Shown here in pieces: positions 25,401 through 34,006 of a stretch of DNA of 61,186 nt. Every line of letters starts with the position of its first letter. Within the stretch, counting starts at the first letter, position 1. Under the pieces are notes generated by a model, which had not been told where the DNA came from, ran no database searches, and was given only the letters and a program-made list of their open reading frames with translations. The position numbers and the translations under genes were made by a program. This DNA is from Planctomycetota bacterium. Its GTDB lineage: Bacteria; Planctomycetota; Planctomycetia; Gemmatales; Gemmataceae. The stretch covers positions 1 to 61,186 of the forward strand of contig JAIOPV010000047.1 in NCBI GenBank assembly GCA_021413735.1, given 5' to 3'.

Positions 25401-26449
25401 TCCGGGCCGATTGGCAACTCGCGGTTGCGCACCAACCAGAGAGATTCAGCGATGAATTCCGATTGAAGCGTGCGTCTGACGGTGAATATCGCTGGATGCT
25501 CTCGACAGCGGTTCCACTGCGTGGCGCGGAAGGAGTCGTGACCGAGTGGGTCGGAAGCATCACAGATATTGACGACCAGAAACGCCAGTCCGAGAACCTG
25601 GAATGGATGGTGCGTGAGCGGACGGCTGCCCTCGTCGATGAGGTCGAAGAGCGGCGACTCGTGGAACAGCGCGTTCGTGCGGTCGCTGCGGAGTTGGCTC
25701 GGAGCAATGCGGAACTGGAGCAATTCGCGTATGTCGCCAGCCACGATTTGCAGGAGCCGCTGCGCAAGATTCAAGCGTTTGGTGATCGCCTCCGCAACAA
25801 GTTCCGCGACCAACTCCCCGATGGCGGAAAAGATTACGTCGATCGGATGCTGAACTCTGCCGGCCGTATGCGTCAGCTCATCGACGATCTCCTCAGCTTT
25901 TCGCGAGTGACATCGCAGTCGCGGCCGTTTGTGCGCGTCGAACTGGGGAAAATCGTTCGTGAAGTCGTGTCCGATCTGAGTGTGCGGATTGAGCAAACCG
26001 GCGGTGAAGTTCGCATCAGTGAATTGCCTGAAATCGACGCCGACGCGATGCAGATGCGGCAGTTGTTCCAGAATCTCATCGCCAATGCTCTCAAATTTCA
26101 GCGGCCCGATGTCCCGCCGATCGTGGAGGTTCAAGGCGAATTGGTAACTGCGCCGCCTCTCGAAGCCGGTGAGCCTTCCATCCCGTCCTGTCGGCTGACA
26201 GTCAAAGACAACGGAATCGGATTCGACACAAAATATCTGGACCGTATTTTCCAGGTGTTTCAGCGATTGCATGGTCGGGAAGAGTACGAAGGCACTGGTG
26301 TCGGGCTCGCTATTTGCCGTAAGATCGCTGAACGACACGCCGGCACGATCACGGCCGCGAGTCAACTTGGGGAAGGGGCCACGTTTACAGTTATCCTTCC
26401 GGTTCGCCAACCGCGCTTGGTTGCTCCACTGATCGAGGGCGGGACGTGA
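22460..26449 (+). CDS. Multi-PAS sensor histidine kinase with ethylene-receptor-like N-terminus
   Basis: 1329 residues. Three N-terminal TM helices match the ethylene-binding domain: D35, Y42, I45 and P46 have the same spacing as Asp25, Tyr32, Ile35 and Pro36 of plant ETR1, and C74/H78 in LACGSVHFVE match its Cu(I) ligands Cys65/His69. Then come a further TM, a CHASE3-like periplasmic segment (about 170-310, DAETGHRGFQITSKGSYL), a TM helix, PAS (about 370-480), GAF (about 490-640), three more PAS/PAC units (about 650-1035), HisKA with H1095 (ASHDLQEPLRK) and a HATPase domain with GTGVGLAICRKI. No receiver is fused. The response regulator and kinase genes downstream are probable partners. Confidence 0.93.
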   Translation: MFEFVAGLFDTSGFVPRAQCGNWTPRLIWLHIISDLLIWIAYVSIPIILLAFARRKELPFPRVFVLFALFILACGSVHFVEAVIFFEPIYRFSGVLKALTAAVSLMTVVALVPLVRRLFTMEPGKLLAVLEPGRAGGFGVRGVSVWVTAVWIAAVIVLVANTAVSSININALIYNEELITHTRLVKQELSLLLSDMKDAETGHRGFQITSKGSYLVPFFDGTRAARQRVIRLEAMTADNSDQIQDAAVLKELISTKIDEMGRTFLMHVFQGREAAQLEIGKDEGRQLMDDIRATVARMDAREDHLLAERATVSKNKYRTTTVTSLLGGGMALGMVMLGYGLIRWELGRRLLAENIIQQRETQLARSEDQFRTLATAVPQIVWVARPDGSREYYNAKWYEYTGMTEEETLGWGWSKALHPDDKARGEARWKQSYETGCEYEIEYRMRGADGNYRWYLGRALPQRDDSGAIVRWFGSSTDITDRRKAEDELADRARVAALRAGVATALAAGSETLVALQGCAETLVHNLGAALARIWTLDPTGVWLELQASAGMYTHTNGAHSRVRVGDYKIGAIAATRTPHLTNDVPNDPKVSDPAWAKREGLVSFAGYPLIVDDRVLGVVALFSRQKLTDGVVTDLNPIAASIAQYVQRRRVEAAIRTSEERYRTLTEAIPQIVWNATPDGEVSYFNHRWLEYTQLPLEGIRGKGWLAAAHPGDQERVLTSWRNTVANAVAGTVDRFREEVRLRRGDTGEFRWFLTVAVPLRRVDGGGVDQWIGSMADIHDQKTAAEVIRESEEKFRQLAESIPQLAWMTDADGYIFWYNQRWYDYTGTTFQEMKGWGWQAVQDPAEAPRVIAKFKAHIISGEPWEDTFPLRRADGVMRWHLSRARPIRDEAGRVVRWFGTNTDITEQRELEQKLRAGEERFRTLTEAVPQMVWTANPTGEVTFFNRRWDEYTGMRLGQNPDDRKPGEWSNVVHPDDAEQLRADWQLAVAHQPERFSDEFRLKRASDGEYRWMLSTAVPLRGAEGVVTEWVGSITDIDDQKRQSENLEWMVRERTAALVDEVEERRLVEQRVRAVAAELARSNAELEQFAYVASHDLQEPLRKIQAFGDRLRNKFRDQLPDGGKDYVDRMLNSAGRMRQLIDDLLSFSRVTSQSRPFVRVELGKIVREVVSDLSVRIEQTGGEVRISELPEIDADAMQMRQLFQNLIANALKFQRPDVPPIVEVQGELVTAPPLEAGEPSIPSCRLTVKDNGIGFDTKYLDRIFQVFQRLHGREEYEGTGVGLAICRKIAERHAGTITAASQLGEGATFTVILPVRQPRLVAPLIEGGT

Positions 26450-26476
26450 CAAACACCAGTGAGGACACATTCGCAT

Positions 26477-26950
26477 ATGTCGGAATTGGTCAAGAAACCG
26501 GTGACCATCCTGATGGCCGACGACGATCCGGATGATCGTCAGTTGACACGGGAGGCATTTGAGGAGAACCACCTCGCGAATGATTTGCGATTCGTCGAGG
26601 ACGGTGAGGAACTGCTCGACTACCTGAACCATCGCGGGAAGTACGCCGATCCGGCGAATGCCCCATGGCCGAGTATCCTGCTGCTCGATCTCAACATGCC
26701 CCGCAAAGATGGGCGTGAGGCGCTCCAAGAACTCAAGAAAAACTCGAAGTTCCGCGGTATTCGCGTAGTCATCATGACCACCTCCAAAGCCGAGGAAGAT
26801 GTCGTCCGCAGTTACGACCTGTCGGCTGCATCGTACATCACCAAACCGGTCACGTTCGAGCGGTTGGTGGAAGTGGTGCGAGCTATTGGTAAGTATTGGC
26901 TGGAGATCGTGGAGTTGCCTCCTGATGGGAACGGATCAACCAAAGCCTGA
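26477..26950 (+). CDS. Single-domain response regulator (Rcp1/CheY-like)
   Basis: 157 residues, one receiver domain: acidic pocket ADDDPDD, phosphoacceptor D71 in LLLDLNMPRKDG, Thr in MTTSK and Lys in YITKPV. No output domain. This is the Rcp1-like class that pairs with phytochrome-like, multi-PAS kinases, fitting the kinase that ends 27 bp upstream. ATG at 26477 after GAGGA; a GTG at 26459 is less likely. Confidence 0.92.
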   Translation: MSELVKKPVTILMADDDPDDRQLTREAFEENHLANDLRFVEDGEELLDYLNHRGKYADPANAPWPSILLLDLNMPRKDGREALQELKKNSKFRGIRVVIMTTSKAEEDVVRSYDLSAASYITKPVTFERLVEVVRAIGKYWLEIVELPPDGNGSTKA

Positions 26951-28172
26951 TTGTGAATGCGCTACCCCGCACGTTCAGCTCGCCACAGCTGAGAACGGGA
27001 ACGGACACCCCAAGGTGTCGGTCTTACTCATCGACGACGATAAGGACGACTACCTCCTCACGAAAGAACTCGTTTCGGACATCCCAGGCGGGCGGTTTAC
27101 ACTCGACTGGGCCTCCACCTACGATGCGGGCGTAAACGCGATCTGCGGCGGAACTCACGACATCTATCTGCTGGACTATCGCCTTGGAGCCAAAACCGGA
27201 ATTGAACTGCTCAACGAGATCCATGCCCACGGCTGTTCTGGCCCGGTAATTCTCCTCACGGGTCAGGGGCAGAGTCAGACCGATCTCGAAGCTCTCGACG
27301 CTGGTGCCGACGACTACCTCGAAAAGACCGGGCTTACCTCTGCTGTGCTCGAACGAGCAATGCGCTACGCTCTGGTTCAGCATCGAGCCGCAGCCGAACT
27401 GGAGCGGAAAGTACACGAGCGAACGGAGGAGTTAGCGAAAGTCAACGATGCGCTCCGTGAGGCCAACCGGCGGAAGGATGAGTTCCTCTCGACACTCGGG
27501 CACGAACTGCGCAATCCGCTCGCCCCGATTCTCAACGGCCTCGAGATCATGCGGATCGCCGCTGACAACCCGGAGACGATTACCCGGCAACGCGAACGCC
27601 TCGAACGGCAAGTTAGCCAAATGACGAGGCTCGTCGAGGATCTTCTCGACGTGTCTCGCATCACCACCGGGAAACTCCGGTTGAACCCTGAGCCGGTCAC
27701 GCTGCAGGAAGTCATCGAGTCCGCAATCGAGATCAGTCGCCCGCAGATAGATAAGGCGAGACTGCTGTTGAGTGTGAACCTGCCACCAGAACCAGTCTCG
27801 CTACTGGCTGATCGCGTGCGTCTTGCACAGGTGTTCTCAAACCTTCTGAACAACGCAGCCAAGTACACCGAATCGGGCGGTCGCGTGTCCTTGAGTGTGG
27901 AGTGCGAAGCACGGAACGGGTCTGCTTCACCTGCCGCATTCGTTCGGGTTCGAGTCCGCGATAGCGGTGTTGGAATCCCCGCCGCGTTGCTGCCGAAAAT
28001 CTTCGAACTGTTCACGCAGGTGAACCACACGCTGAACCGTTCCCAGGGTGGTCTCGGGGTCGGGTTGGCGTTGGTTCGGCGGCTCGTTGAGTTGCACGGC
28101 GGCACGGTTTCCGCACACAGTGACGGACCAGGCACCGGTGCGGAGTTCACCGTCAGCTTGCCGATGGCATAA
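26925..28172 (+). CDS. Hybrid response regulator/histidine kinase
   Basis: 415 residues from the ATG at 26925 (GGAG 10 nt upstream), overlapping the preceding gene by 26 bp. An N-terminal receiver (about 30-150) has LLIDDDKDD and D84 in LLDYRLGAKTG; a short coiled linker follows, then HisKA with H193 (LGHELRNPLAP) and a HATPase domain (NLLNNAAKYT, DSGVGIP, GGLGVGLALVRRL). No TM segments, so cytoplasmic. With the two upstream genes it makes a three-gene phosphorelay, the receiver input probably coming from the large kinase. Confidence 0.92.
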   Translation: MGTDQPKPDCECATPHVQLATAENGNGHPKVSVLLIDDDKDDYLLTKELVSDIPGGRFTLDWASTYDAGVNAICGGTHDIYLLDYRLGAKTGIELLNEIHAHGCSGPVILLTGQGQSQTDLEALDAGADDYLEKTGLTSAVLERAMRYALVQHRAAAELERKVHERTEELAKVNDALREANRRKDEFLSTLGHELRNPLAPILNGLEIMRIAADNPETITRQRERLERQVSQMTRLVEDLLDVSRITTGKLRLNPEPVTLQEVIESAIEISRPQIDKARLLLSVNLPPEPVSLLADRVRLAQVFSNLLNNAAKYTESGGRVSLSVECEARNGSASPAAFVRVRVRDSGVGIPAALLPKIFELFTQVNHTLNRSQGGLGVGLALVRRLVELHGGTVSAHSDGPGTGAEFTVSLPMA

Positions 28173-28244
28173 ATCACGTCTTTTACCACCAGATGAGCCG
28201 GGCGCTTCAATTCCCATTTCGCGGCAACGGTTTGCTCGCGATCA

Positions 28245-28260
28245 TGGCACTTTCCTTGCG
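28245..28260 (+). promoter_or_regulatory. Candidate sigma-54 promoter of the AI-2E permease gene
   Basis: TGGCACT-TTCC-TTGCG: intact -12 TTGC, -24 TGGCAC, exact GG-N10-GC spacing. The predicted start is about 32 nt before the ATG at 28303. Confidence 0.7.
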
Positions 28261-28302
28261 TTCTCAGAAGGCGGTTTCTCACGCCTTCAGGAGGATGCTT
28301 CG

Positions 28303-30126
28303 ATGTCAACCGACTGGCAACGCTCAGTCGTTACCCTCGCCGCTACGGTTGTGACCGTGGTGGTGATTCTCGCGCTGTACTTCGCGCGGTCGGTGTTCAT
28401 CCCGATCGCGCTGTCGATCTTTCTTGCCTTTGTCTTGGTCCCCGTGGTCGGTCGCCTTCAGCGGCATGGCTTCGGCCGAAGTTTCGCGGTGCTTCTGACG
28501 GTCGGGATGGTTCTTGTTCTGACCATCGGAGTCGGAACTCTCATCATCCAGCAGGTTGCTCGACTCCCTGGCACGCTGGCGGACCGCGGTGATGTCATCA
28601 AGGCGAAAGTGGCAAAGGCCAAGTCATGGGTTGCCGCCGAGGGTGATGGCCGCTTCTCGCAACTTGTCGATGATGTCATGAAAGTCCTCGTTCCGAAATC
28701 CGAAGCACAACAGACCATTGCAGTCCAGCCCGAGCCTCAGTCGTTCGGTGCCTGGGTTAGCGTCTACGTGAGTCCTGCTGCCGAGATAATTGGACAGGCC
28801 GCGTTCGCGTTCGTTCTCACGGTCTACATGCTGATCCGCCGCGAAGACCTTCGCAATCGGATGATAAAGCTCCTCGGCGATGGCAAAGTCACAACCACGA
28901 CCAAAGCGGTTGATGAAGCATCGAGGCGAATCAGCCGCTATCTGCTCATGCAGTTCCTGGTGAACACGAGTTTCGGCACGATTATTAGCGTGTCGTTGTT
29001 CCTGCTCGGTCTCGATTACGCTCTGCTGTGGGGCTTCATCGGCGCGGTGATGCGGTACATCCCGTATGTCGGCACCTGGCTCGGGCTGATCCCGCCGGTG
29101 CTGTTCTCGTTCGCCACGGCTCCAGATTGGGGCGGGGGTTGGGGTCAACCCATCGCTGTTTTCGCTCTGTTTGCTGTCCTCGAAGCCGTCTGCAACAACG
29201 TCTTCGAGCCGTGGCTGTATGGCCAAAGCATGGGTCTGTCCGAGGTGGCGCAACTCGTCGCGGCAGCGTTCTGGGCGTTCCTCTGGGGACCAATCGGGTT
29301 GATCCTCTCTGGCCCTTTGACGACGTGCTTGCTTGTGCTTGGAAAGTACGTGCGGCGGTTCGAGTTCCTCGATGTCATGCTCGGAGACGAACCACCGCTC
29401 GCTGCGCACGTCGCGTTCTACCAGCGTCTCACTGCACGCGATCAGGACGAGGCAGCAGAGATCGCGCTCAAAGTGGCGAACGAATCCGGCCCAGATGAAG
29501 CGTTCGAGAAGGTCGTGATTCCGGCTCTGTGCATGGCTCGACGAGACGCCGACGAGGGCGATCTTGATGCGAACGCCCTGCGATTCGTGATCCGTGGTGC
29601 GCGAGAAGTCGCTGGGGAAGTGGCCGACATTCGGCCGGTACAATCCCATCCGCACATGGGAACGAGGGTTCGCGTGCTGATTGTCCCCGCCCGTGACGAA
29701 GCCGAACATGTTGCCGCCGACATCCTTGGTGGAACTCTCGAAGCCACTCAGTGGGAAGTGCGGGTTCCGGGCGATGAGATGCTCGCTTCCGAACTCATCG
29801 CCGCAGTCGAGGATTTCAAGCCGGCCGTTGTCGTGCTGGTCACGCTCCCACCGGGCGGCCTGTCGCATTGCCGATACCTCGTGAGCCGCCTCAAGTCAAA
29901 GTGCCCCAACGTGAAGGTCATCGTCGGTCGCTGGGGTCACCACCAGGACGAAGATAATCCGGTTCGTGATAAGTCGCATGACATCAAGGGGGTCGATGGT
30001 ATTGGGCGCGACCTCGCGGAAACGCAGAAGCGACTGACAGAAATGGGTCCGATCCTTTCGGCCGAGGCCGAGAAGAGCGAGAAGCCAATCGCGAAACGGC
30101 CGCCGGTTGGCACGCTGAGTGCATAA
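28303..30126 (+). CDS. AI-2E family (PerM/TqsA-like) transporter with long C-terminal domain
   Basis: 607 residues; start fixed by AGGAGG 8 nt upstream of the ATG at 28303 (a longer in-frame ORF from 28048 overlaps the previous gene and is rejected). Residues about 1-365 are the multi-TM AI-2E/PerM domain, including the conserved GFIGAVMRYIPYVGTWLG and a terminal GPIGLILSGPLTTCLLVLGKY. A soluble tail of about 240 residues follows, the last part Rossmann-like (VRVLIVPARDEAEHVAADIL, AVVVLVTLPPGG), which is not part of most family members. Substrate unknown; the family name reflects TqsA. Sigma-54 promoter candidate and gene neighbours suggest a stress or osmotic role. Confidence 0.9.
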   Translation: MSTDWQRSVVTLAATVVTVVVILALYFARSVFIPIALSIFLAFVLVPVVGRLQRHGFGRSFAVLLTVGMVLVLTIGVGTLIIQQVARLPGTLADRGDVIKAKVAKAKSWVAAEGDGRFSQLVDDVMKVLVPKSEAQQTIAVQPEPQSFGAWVSVYVSPAAEIIGQAAFAFVLTVYMLIRREDLRNRMIKLLGDGKVTTTTKAVDEASRRISRYLLMQFLVNTSFGTIISVSLFLLGLDYALLWGFIGAVMRYIPYVGTWLGLIPPVLFSFATAPDWGGGWGQPIAVFALFAVLEAVCNNVFEPWLYGQSMGLSEVAQLVAAAFWAFLWGPIGLILSGPLTTCLLVLGKYVRRFEFLDVMLGDEPPLAAHVAFYQRLTARDQDEAAEIALKVANESGPDEAFEKVVIPALCMARRDADEGDLDANALRFVIRGAREVAGEVADIRPVQSHPHMGTRVRVLIVPARDEAEHVAADILGGTLEATQWEVRVPGDEMLASELIAAVEDFKPAVVVLVTLPPGGLSHCRYLVSRLKSKCPNVKVIVGRWGHHQDEDNPVRDKSHDIKGVDGIGRDLAETQKRLTEMGPILSAEAEKSEKPIAKRPPVGTLSA

Positions 30127-30179
30127 CACTCTCTCGTGTTGGGAACGAACTGAACTACTCTTCAACGGAGGATTTCGTG

Positions 30180-30587
30180 ATGGCCGATATGAAAAACCAG
30201 ATCAAAAGTGGCATCGATGCGAGTGCTGATCGTGCCAAGAACTTCACCGACAAGGCCGCCGATACCGCCAATGCTGGGAAGCAAGAAGCGCACGGTTTGG
30301 TGGATCGCGTGAAGGAAGGGGCCAACCAACTGTTGGACAACGCCGGAAACGTTGCCGGTCAGGCCCGCGAGAAGGTTTCCGAGTGGGCCGGCGAAGCTGG
30401 CGACGCCGCCAAGCAAGCTGGTAACAAGGTGCAGGCATGGGCTGGTGATGCCTACGATGCCACGGCCGACAAGGTCGGCGACTTCGGCAAAGAAGTCACG
30501 AGCTTGATTCGCAAGCATCCGCTGCCGTCGCTGTTGATCGGCTTTGCAGTCGGAATGCTCGTCGGCCGCACGGCCCGCATGATCTGA
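30180..30587 (+). CDS. YqjD/DUF883-like stress protein
   Basis: 135 residues. ATG at 30180 is preferred over the GTG 3 nt before it because GGAGG then lies at the usual distance. A long amphipathic helical stretch rich in Ala, Lys and Asp with LEA-like repeats (GQAREKVSEWAGEAGDAAKQ) is followed by one C-terminal TM helix (SLLIGFAVGMLVGRTARMI), the tail-anchored layout of YqjD/ElaB/DUF883 proteins, which in E. coli bind ribosomes at the membrane in stationary phase. It follows the AI-2E gene by 53 bp and ends in a strong terminator. Confidence 0.85.
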   Translation: MADMKNQIKSGIDASADRAKNFTDKAADTANAGKQEAHGLVDRVKEGANQLLDNAGNVAGQAREKVSEWAGEAGDAAKQAGNKVQAWAGDAYDATADKVGDFGKEVTSLIRKHPLPSLLIGFAVGMLVGRTARMI

Positions 30588-30882
30588 CCGCAATCAAGTT
30601 GTTCATCAACCGACGCGACCCCGAGAACGATTCTCGGGGTCGCGTTGTTTACTTCCCTGGATCATTGCGATGGTTCTCATTGATTCCGGGCGATATGCAC
30701 ACCCCCTTTCCGGAACCATGTCACCCGTCCGTAAGAAAGTTCATCAGAGCATCGGCTGCGGCCTGTGTCTACAACCCAACACTTTCACAGCGCACACCTT
30801 GCGACATTGCCGACGAACTCGATGAACATACGGATACATTTTATGCACCTCCGGAACCGATCCGGAACCATCCGTCGCGGGC
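30588..30882. other. Intergenic region, only a terminator recognised
   Basis: 295 bp between convergent genes. The terminator lies at 30615-30650. I see no gene or other clear signal in 30651-30882. Confidence 0.6.
30615..30650 (+). terminator. Rho-independent terminator
   Basis: A 13-bp perfect stem (GCGACCCCGAGAA / TTCTCGGGGTCGC), CGA loop, followed by GTTGTTT. Confidence 0.85.
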
Positions 30883-31788
30883 TTACTTCCCGGCGATCGT
30901 TAGCTTCACGCGATACAGCGACTTCGCGGCGGTGATGTAGAGAGTCTTGCGATCCGCGCCGCCGAAACAACAGTTGTTCGGGTCTTCTGGGGTCGGCAGG
31001 AACGCGAGTTTCTTCCCTTCGGGGCTGAAGAAGTAAATCCCGGCGACTTCCTTCCTGCCAGCCGTGCCGACGATGGTGCCATCTGCCGCGACCGTCATGC
31101 CGTCGATGCCGCGTTGGGCTCCGAAGTCGTGCAACTCCTTGCGAGCCCCGACGCTGCCATCAGCATTCAGCGGATACGCCAGCAACTTCCGACTCAGCTT
31201 CGGATCGCTGTTGCTCTCTGCGAGATAGAGCGTCTTACCGTCTGGCGAAATCACGATGCCGTTTGGCTTCGTGACGTCCGTGATGATTCGCGTTACCTTG
31301 CCGTCGGTGTCGATGCGGTAAACCGACTCGTGATCGAGTTCGCGTTTCTCGTCGCCCTGATATCGCGGATCGGTGAAGTACACGCGGCCTTTGCTGTCGA
31401 GTGTCAGATCGTTCGGCGAATTGAACCGCTTGCCGTCGAACGCATCGGCGAGCGACTTCACGGTACCGTCTTTCTCGGTGATGCTGATGCGCCGACCGCC
31501 GCCGGTGTTCGCGCCTTCGCACGCAATGAGCCTGCCCATCGCGTCGAACTTCAGGCCGTTCGATCGACCGCTCGGCTTGCGAAATTCGTCGGTCTTGCTG
31601 GTCTTCGGGTCGAACTTCATGATGCGGTCGCCGATGTCGGAGAAGTAGATGCAGCCGTCCGGCCCCTCGACGGGACCTTCGGTGAACGCTCCTTCAGACC
31701 AGAGCTTTTCGAGCTTGGCTTCCGGTGCGACAAACGACTTTTCCTCGGCCGCGACCGGCACAATGAGCACAAACATCAGCGTGAACAT
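30883..31788 (-). CDS. SMP-30/gluconolactonase family secreted protein
   Basis: 301 residues from the ATG at 31788, where a signal peptide starts (MFTLMFVLIVPVAAEEKS). An in-frame extension to 31869 is encoded by palindrome B1 and is not protein-like. It is a six-bladed beta-propeller of the SMP-30/lactonase type: FTEGPVEGPDGCIYFSDI (metal-binding Glu), FNSPNDLTLDSKGRVYFTDP (Asn/Asp ligands) and GIDGMTVAADGTI (Asp). Likely a periplasmic, divalent-metal sugar-lactone hydrolase; substrate unknown. Follows a secreted esterase gene on the same strand, separated by palindrome B1. No clear Shine-Dalgarno. Confidence 0.88.
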   Translation of the reverse strand: MFTLMFVLIVPVAAEEKSFVAPEAKLEKLWSEGAFTEGPVEGPDGCIYFSDIGDRIMKFDPKTSKTDEFRKPSGRSNGLKFDAMGRLIACEGANTGGGRRISITEKDGTVKSLADAFDGKRFNSPNDLTLDSKGRVYFTDPRYQGDEKRELDHESVYRIDTDGKVTRIITDVTKPNGIVISPDGKTLYLAESNSDPKLSRKLLAYPLNADGSVGARKELHDFGAQRGIDGMTVAADGTIVGTAGRKEVAGIYFFSPEGKKLAFLPTPEDPNNCCFGGADRKTLYITAAKSLYRVKLTIAGK

Positions 31789-31799
31789 GGGGGACTCGC

Positions 31800-31860
31800 G
31801 AGCGTCGGGGCGTAAGCCCGACGGTTTGGGCGGCACCGTCGGGCTTACGCCCCGACGCTC
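31800..31860. repeat. Palindromic element, copy B1
   Basis: Perfect 25-bp inverted repeat (31800-31824 and 31836-31860) with an 11-nt loop. The arm contains GTCGGGCTTACGCCCCGACG. It lies between two minus-strand genes, 6 bp after the esterase stop and 12 bp before the SMP-30 start, so it may end the first transcript or shape the second leader. Same family as B2 at 50974. Confidence 0.88.
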
Positions 31861-31865
31861 ACAGG

Positions 31866-33887
31866 TCACTTCTTGGGGAACTGCCAGTTCTCGTCGAACA
31901 GACCGGCAGCGACGACCTCATATGCAGCGGGGTCCGTCTTTGTGGGAGTCGGCTTGAGAACGGCCCAGTCGCCGAGCCGCGGGTAGAGCAGGGCGTTGGT
32001 GCCCTTCAGGTCGGCTTCCTTGAAGGTGTGCCCGCTGTTGATGACGACGTAAGTCTTGTTCTCGTTCAGCGGGTTCGGGTAGATCAGCACCGGAACGTGC
32101 GTCTTGGGGTCATACTCGACGCCGTTGACAACCAGCTTCTCCTTCGTCCAGGTGATCGGCAACTTCGGCAGCACCTTCGCGATGAGCGGATTGTTCTGCG
32201 GATCGCCGAACAGTACGAGGCTATCGGCCTTCTTGGGGTCGTATTCGTCCGGCTTGATCGTGGGCAACGTGCCCCGAAAATACTTATCCCAGACGTGTGC
32301 GAACTGTTTGTGTGACGCAGCAGCCCAACCACCGTCGCTGGCACCGCACACCACGAACGACCACATGAACGCGTCGTCAATGGGACCGGATAGCTCACGC
32401 CTCTTGATGGGGTTACCCGTTGGAGGTTCAAACCCGCCCCGGTCCGCGACACTCCAGCGGCCATCTCGCTTTTCAAATGCGATGGCCGGTAGGTCTCCCT
32501 TCCCCTGAACGGGTGGGAAGGTTTGGCCGTCGAGCGTCACTGTGTACTTCGGTTTTTCAGTGGGCTTGGGTGGCTTTCCAACCGCCAAAATCGCGAGGCT
32601 TCGGACGTTGGTGGTCGCGATCTTGAACGTGTCCCCCTCACGTGTCCAGTCAGCGACTGCTTTTTCGTACTGCTTCTCCAGAGCATCAATCATGACCCCG
32701 TCGCAGTAACCGTATCGCGGTGTGTAGGTCACGTACCGACCTCGCTTCGGGTTCGGGTCGCGACCCGGGTCGGCGTACTTGCGATACTCCGCCTCGGCCT
32801 TCTCTTGCCACTCCTTCGGCATCTGGTGTTCAAGCCCAGGCGCCACGAGGTGAGTGAAGTGGTGCGGTTCCTTGAAGCCCTTCAGAATCTTTTCGATGTT
32901 GTCAGCCGCCGCTTTCTGAGCGTCCTTCTCGCCGCTGTACGCAACGATCGGAATGTTGAACGCATTCTCCGCGTAATCCACCGCATCGTAGATTCGGAGG
33001 CATTTCTCCTGGTAATCAGGTAATTCTTTCGGCAAGTTCCCGATGTAGCCGTGGGTTGTGCTGAAGCCGGCTCCCGGCCCCATCACGCAGTAGTTCGAGG
33101 GGTAGTGCAAGCCGAGGTGCCAGGTGCCGGCCCCACCCATTGAGAAGCCCCGCAACACCTGACGCTCAGGGTCCAACCGCTCCCGGGATCGGTAATCTGT
33201 GAAGTCGGCCCATGCCTCGGAGACATCCCGTTCGCCCGCCCAGCGGTATGCGTTGTTCCCGCGACCGTAGACTTCGAGTTGCACATAGCCCAAATCTTTC
33301 GGTGCGTTCCCATTGTGCGTGGCGAGAAACTTGGCCTCGGTGAGCGACCCGTCGCGGCCATGCAGCACAATGTCGAGTCGCCATTTCTTTTTTGGGTCTT
33401 TGCCGTACTCCGCTGGCAACAGCACGGCATACGGCTGGATTGAACCATCGACCTTGGAGCGATACGCACGATTCACCCACTTGCCGGGCGAATCACGCCA
33501 CACAGCTTTGCCGCCGTCCGCAAGCTTTGCCCTCTCAAGCCCCTGGTCGAGCGTCGTGAGTGCCCACTTGCCGCTGGCAGCGGCATACCATTCCTCGAAC
33601 CGCACGATGTTCTCGGCGGCCTTCAGGTAGATCTCGACCTCGATCAGCACATCGTCAGGAATCTTCTTCGTCTTCAACGCCTCGATCGCCTTGCGAAGCA
33701 GCTCCGTCTTTTCGAGGATCTGCTTCATGGTGGCTTCGTCGGGCTTCACAGCCTTCGGTGGGTCAAACTTGCCCTTCGGTTCCGTCTTCTTCGGATCGGG
33801 CTGTTTGGAGTCCTGACCCGCAGGCGCGGCTGTCACAGCGACAGCACACGCAACGGCGAACAACAGTGAAGCAACGAGGCAGCGCAT
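31866..33887 (-). CDS. Secreted alpha/beta-hydrolase (PHB depolymerase/prolyl-peptidase-like esterase)
   Basis: 673 residues from the ATG at 33887, with GGAG 8 nt upstream and a signal peptide (MRCLVASLLFAVACAVAVTA). A Pro/Lys-rich spacer leads to a helical region (about 50-130), then an alpha/beta-hydrolase domain: nucleophile elbow GFSMGGAGTW, acid region YSGEKDAQ, and His in APGLEHQMPKEW. Insert and C-terminal domains include a second alpha/beta segment (VVCGASDGGWAAASHKQF, VLFGDPQNNPLIAKVLPKL). This layout matches large secreted peptidases/esterases frequent in planctomycetes. Substrate unknown. Confidence 0.82.
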   Translation of the reverse strand: MRCLVASLLFAVACAVAVTAAPAGQDSKQPDPKKTEPKGKFDPPKAVKPDEATMKQILEKTELLRKAIEALKTKKIPDDVLIEVEIYLKAAENIVRFEEWYAAASGKWALTTLDQGLERAKLADGGKAVWRDSPGKWVNRAYRSKVDGSIQPYAVLLPAEYGKDPKKKWRLDIVLHGRDGSLTEAKFLATHNGNAPKDLGYVQLEVYGRGNNAYRWAGERDVSEAWADFTDYRSRERLDPERQVLRGFSMGGAGTWHLGLHYPSNYCVMGPGAGFSTTHGYIGNLPKELPDYQEKCLRIYDAVDYAENAFNIPIVAYSGEKDAQKAAADNIEKILKGFKEPHHFTHLVAPGLEHQMPKEWQEKAEAEYRKYADPGRDPNPKRGRYVTYTPRYGYCDGVMIDALEKQYEKAVADWTREGDTFKIATTNVRSLAILAVGKPPKPTEKPKYTVTLDGQTFPPVQGKGDLPAIAFEKRDGRWSVADRGGFEPPTGNPIKRRELSGPIDDAFMWSFVVCGASDGGWAAASHKQFAHVWDKYFRGTLPTIKPDEYDPKKADSLVLFGDPQNNPLIAKVLPKLPITWTKEKLVVNGVEYDPKTHVPVLIYPNPLNENKTYVVINSGHTFKEADLKGTNALLYPRLGDWAVLKPTPTKTDPAAYEVVAAGLFDENWQFPKK

Positions 33888-34006
33888 AGGAAAGGCTCCG
33901 GCAAGGTGGGTGTCGCTGACGTTATCCACTCGCGATCGCTGCGGCAAGAAGCTGTTTTGCTACAACAGTTATTCACTCGCATCCGCTGCTTTGTTGAGGG
34001 TTCGAC

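Noticed and set aside
31789..31869. N-terminal extension of the SMP-30 protein
   Set aside because: The 27 extra residues are encoded by palindrome B1, and a signal peptide begins exactly at the ATG at 31788.
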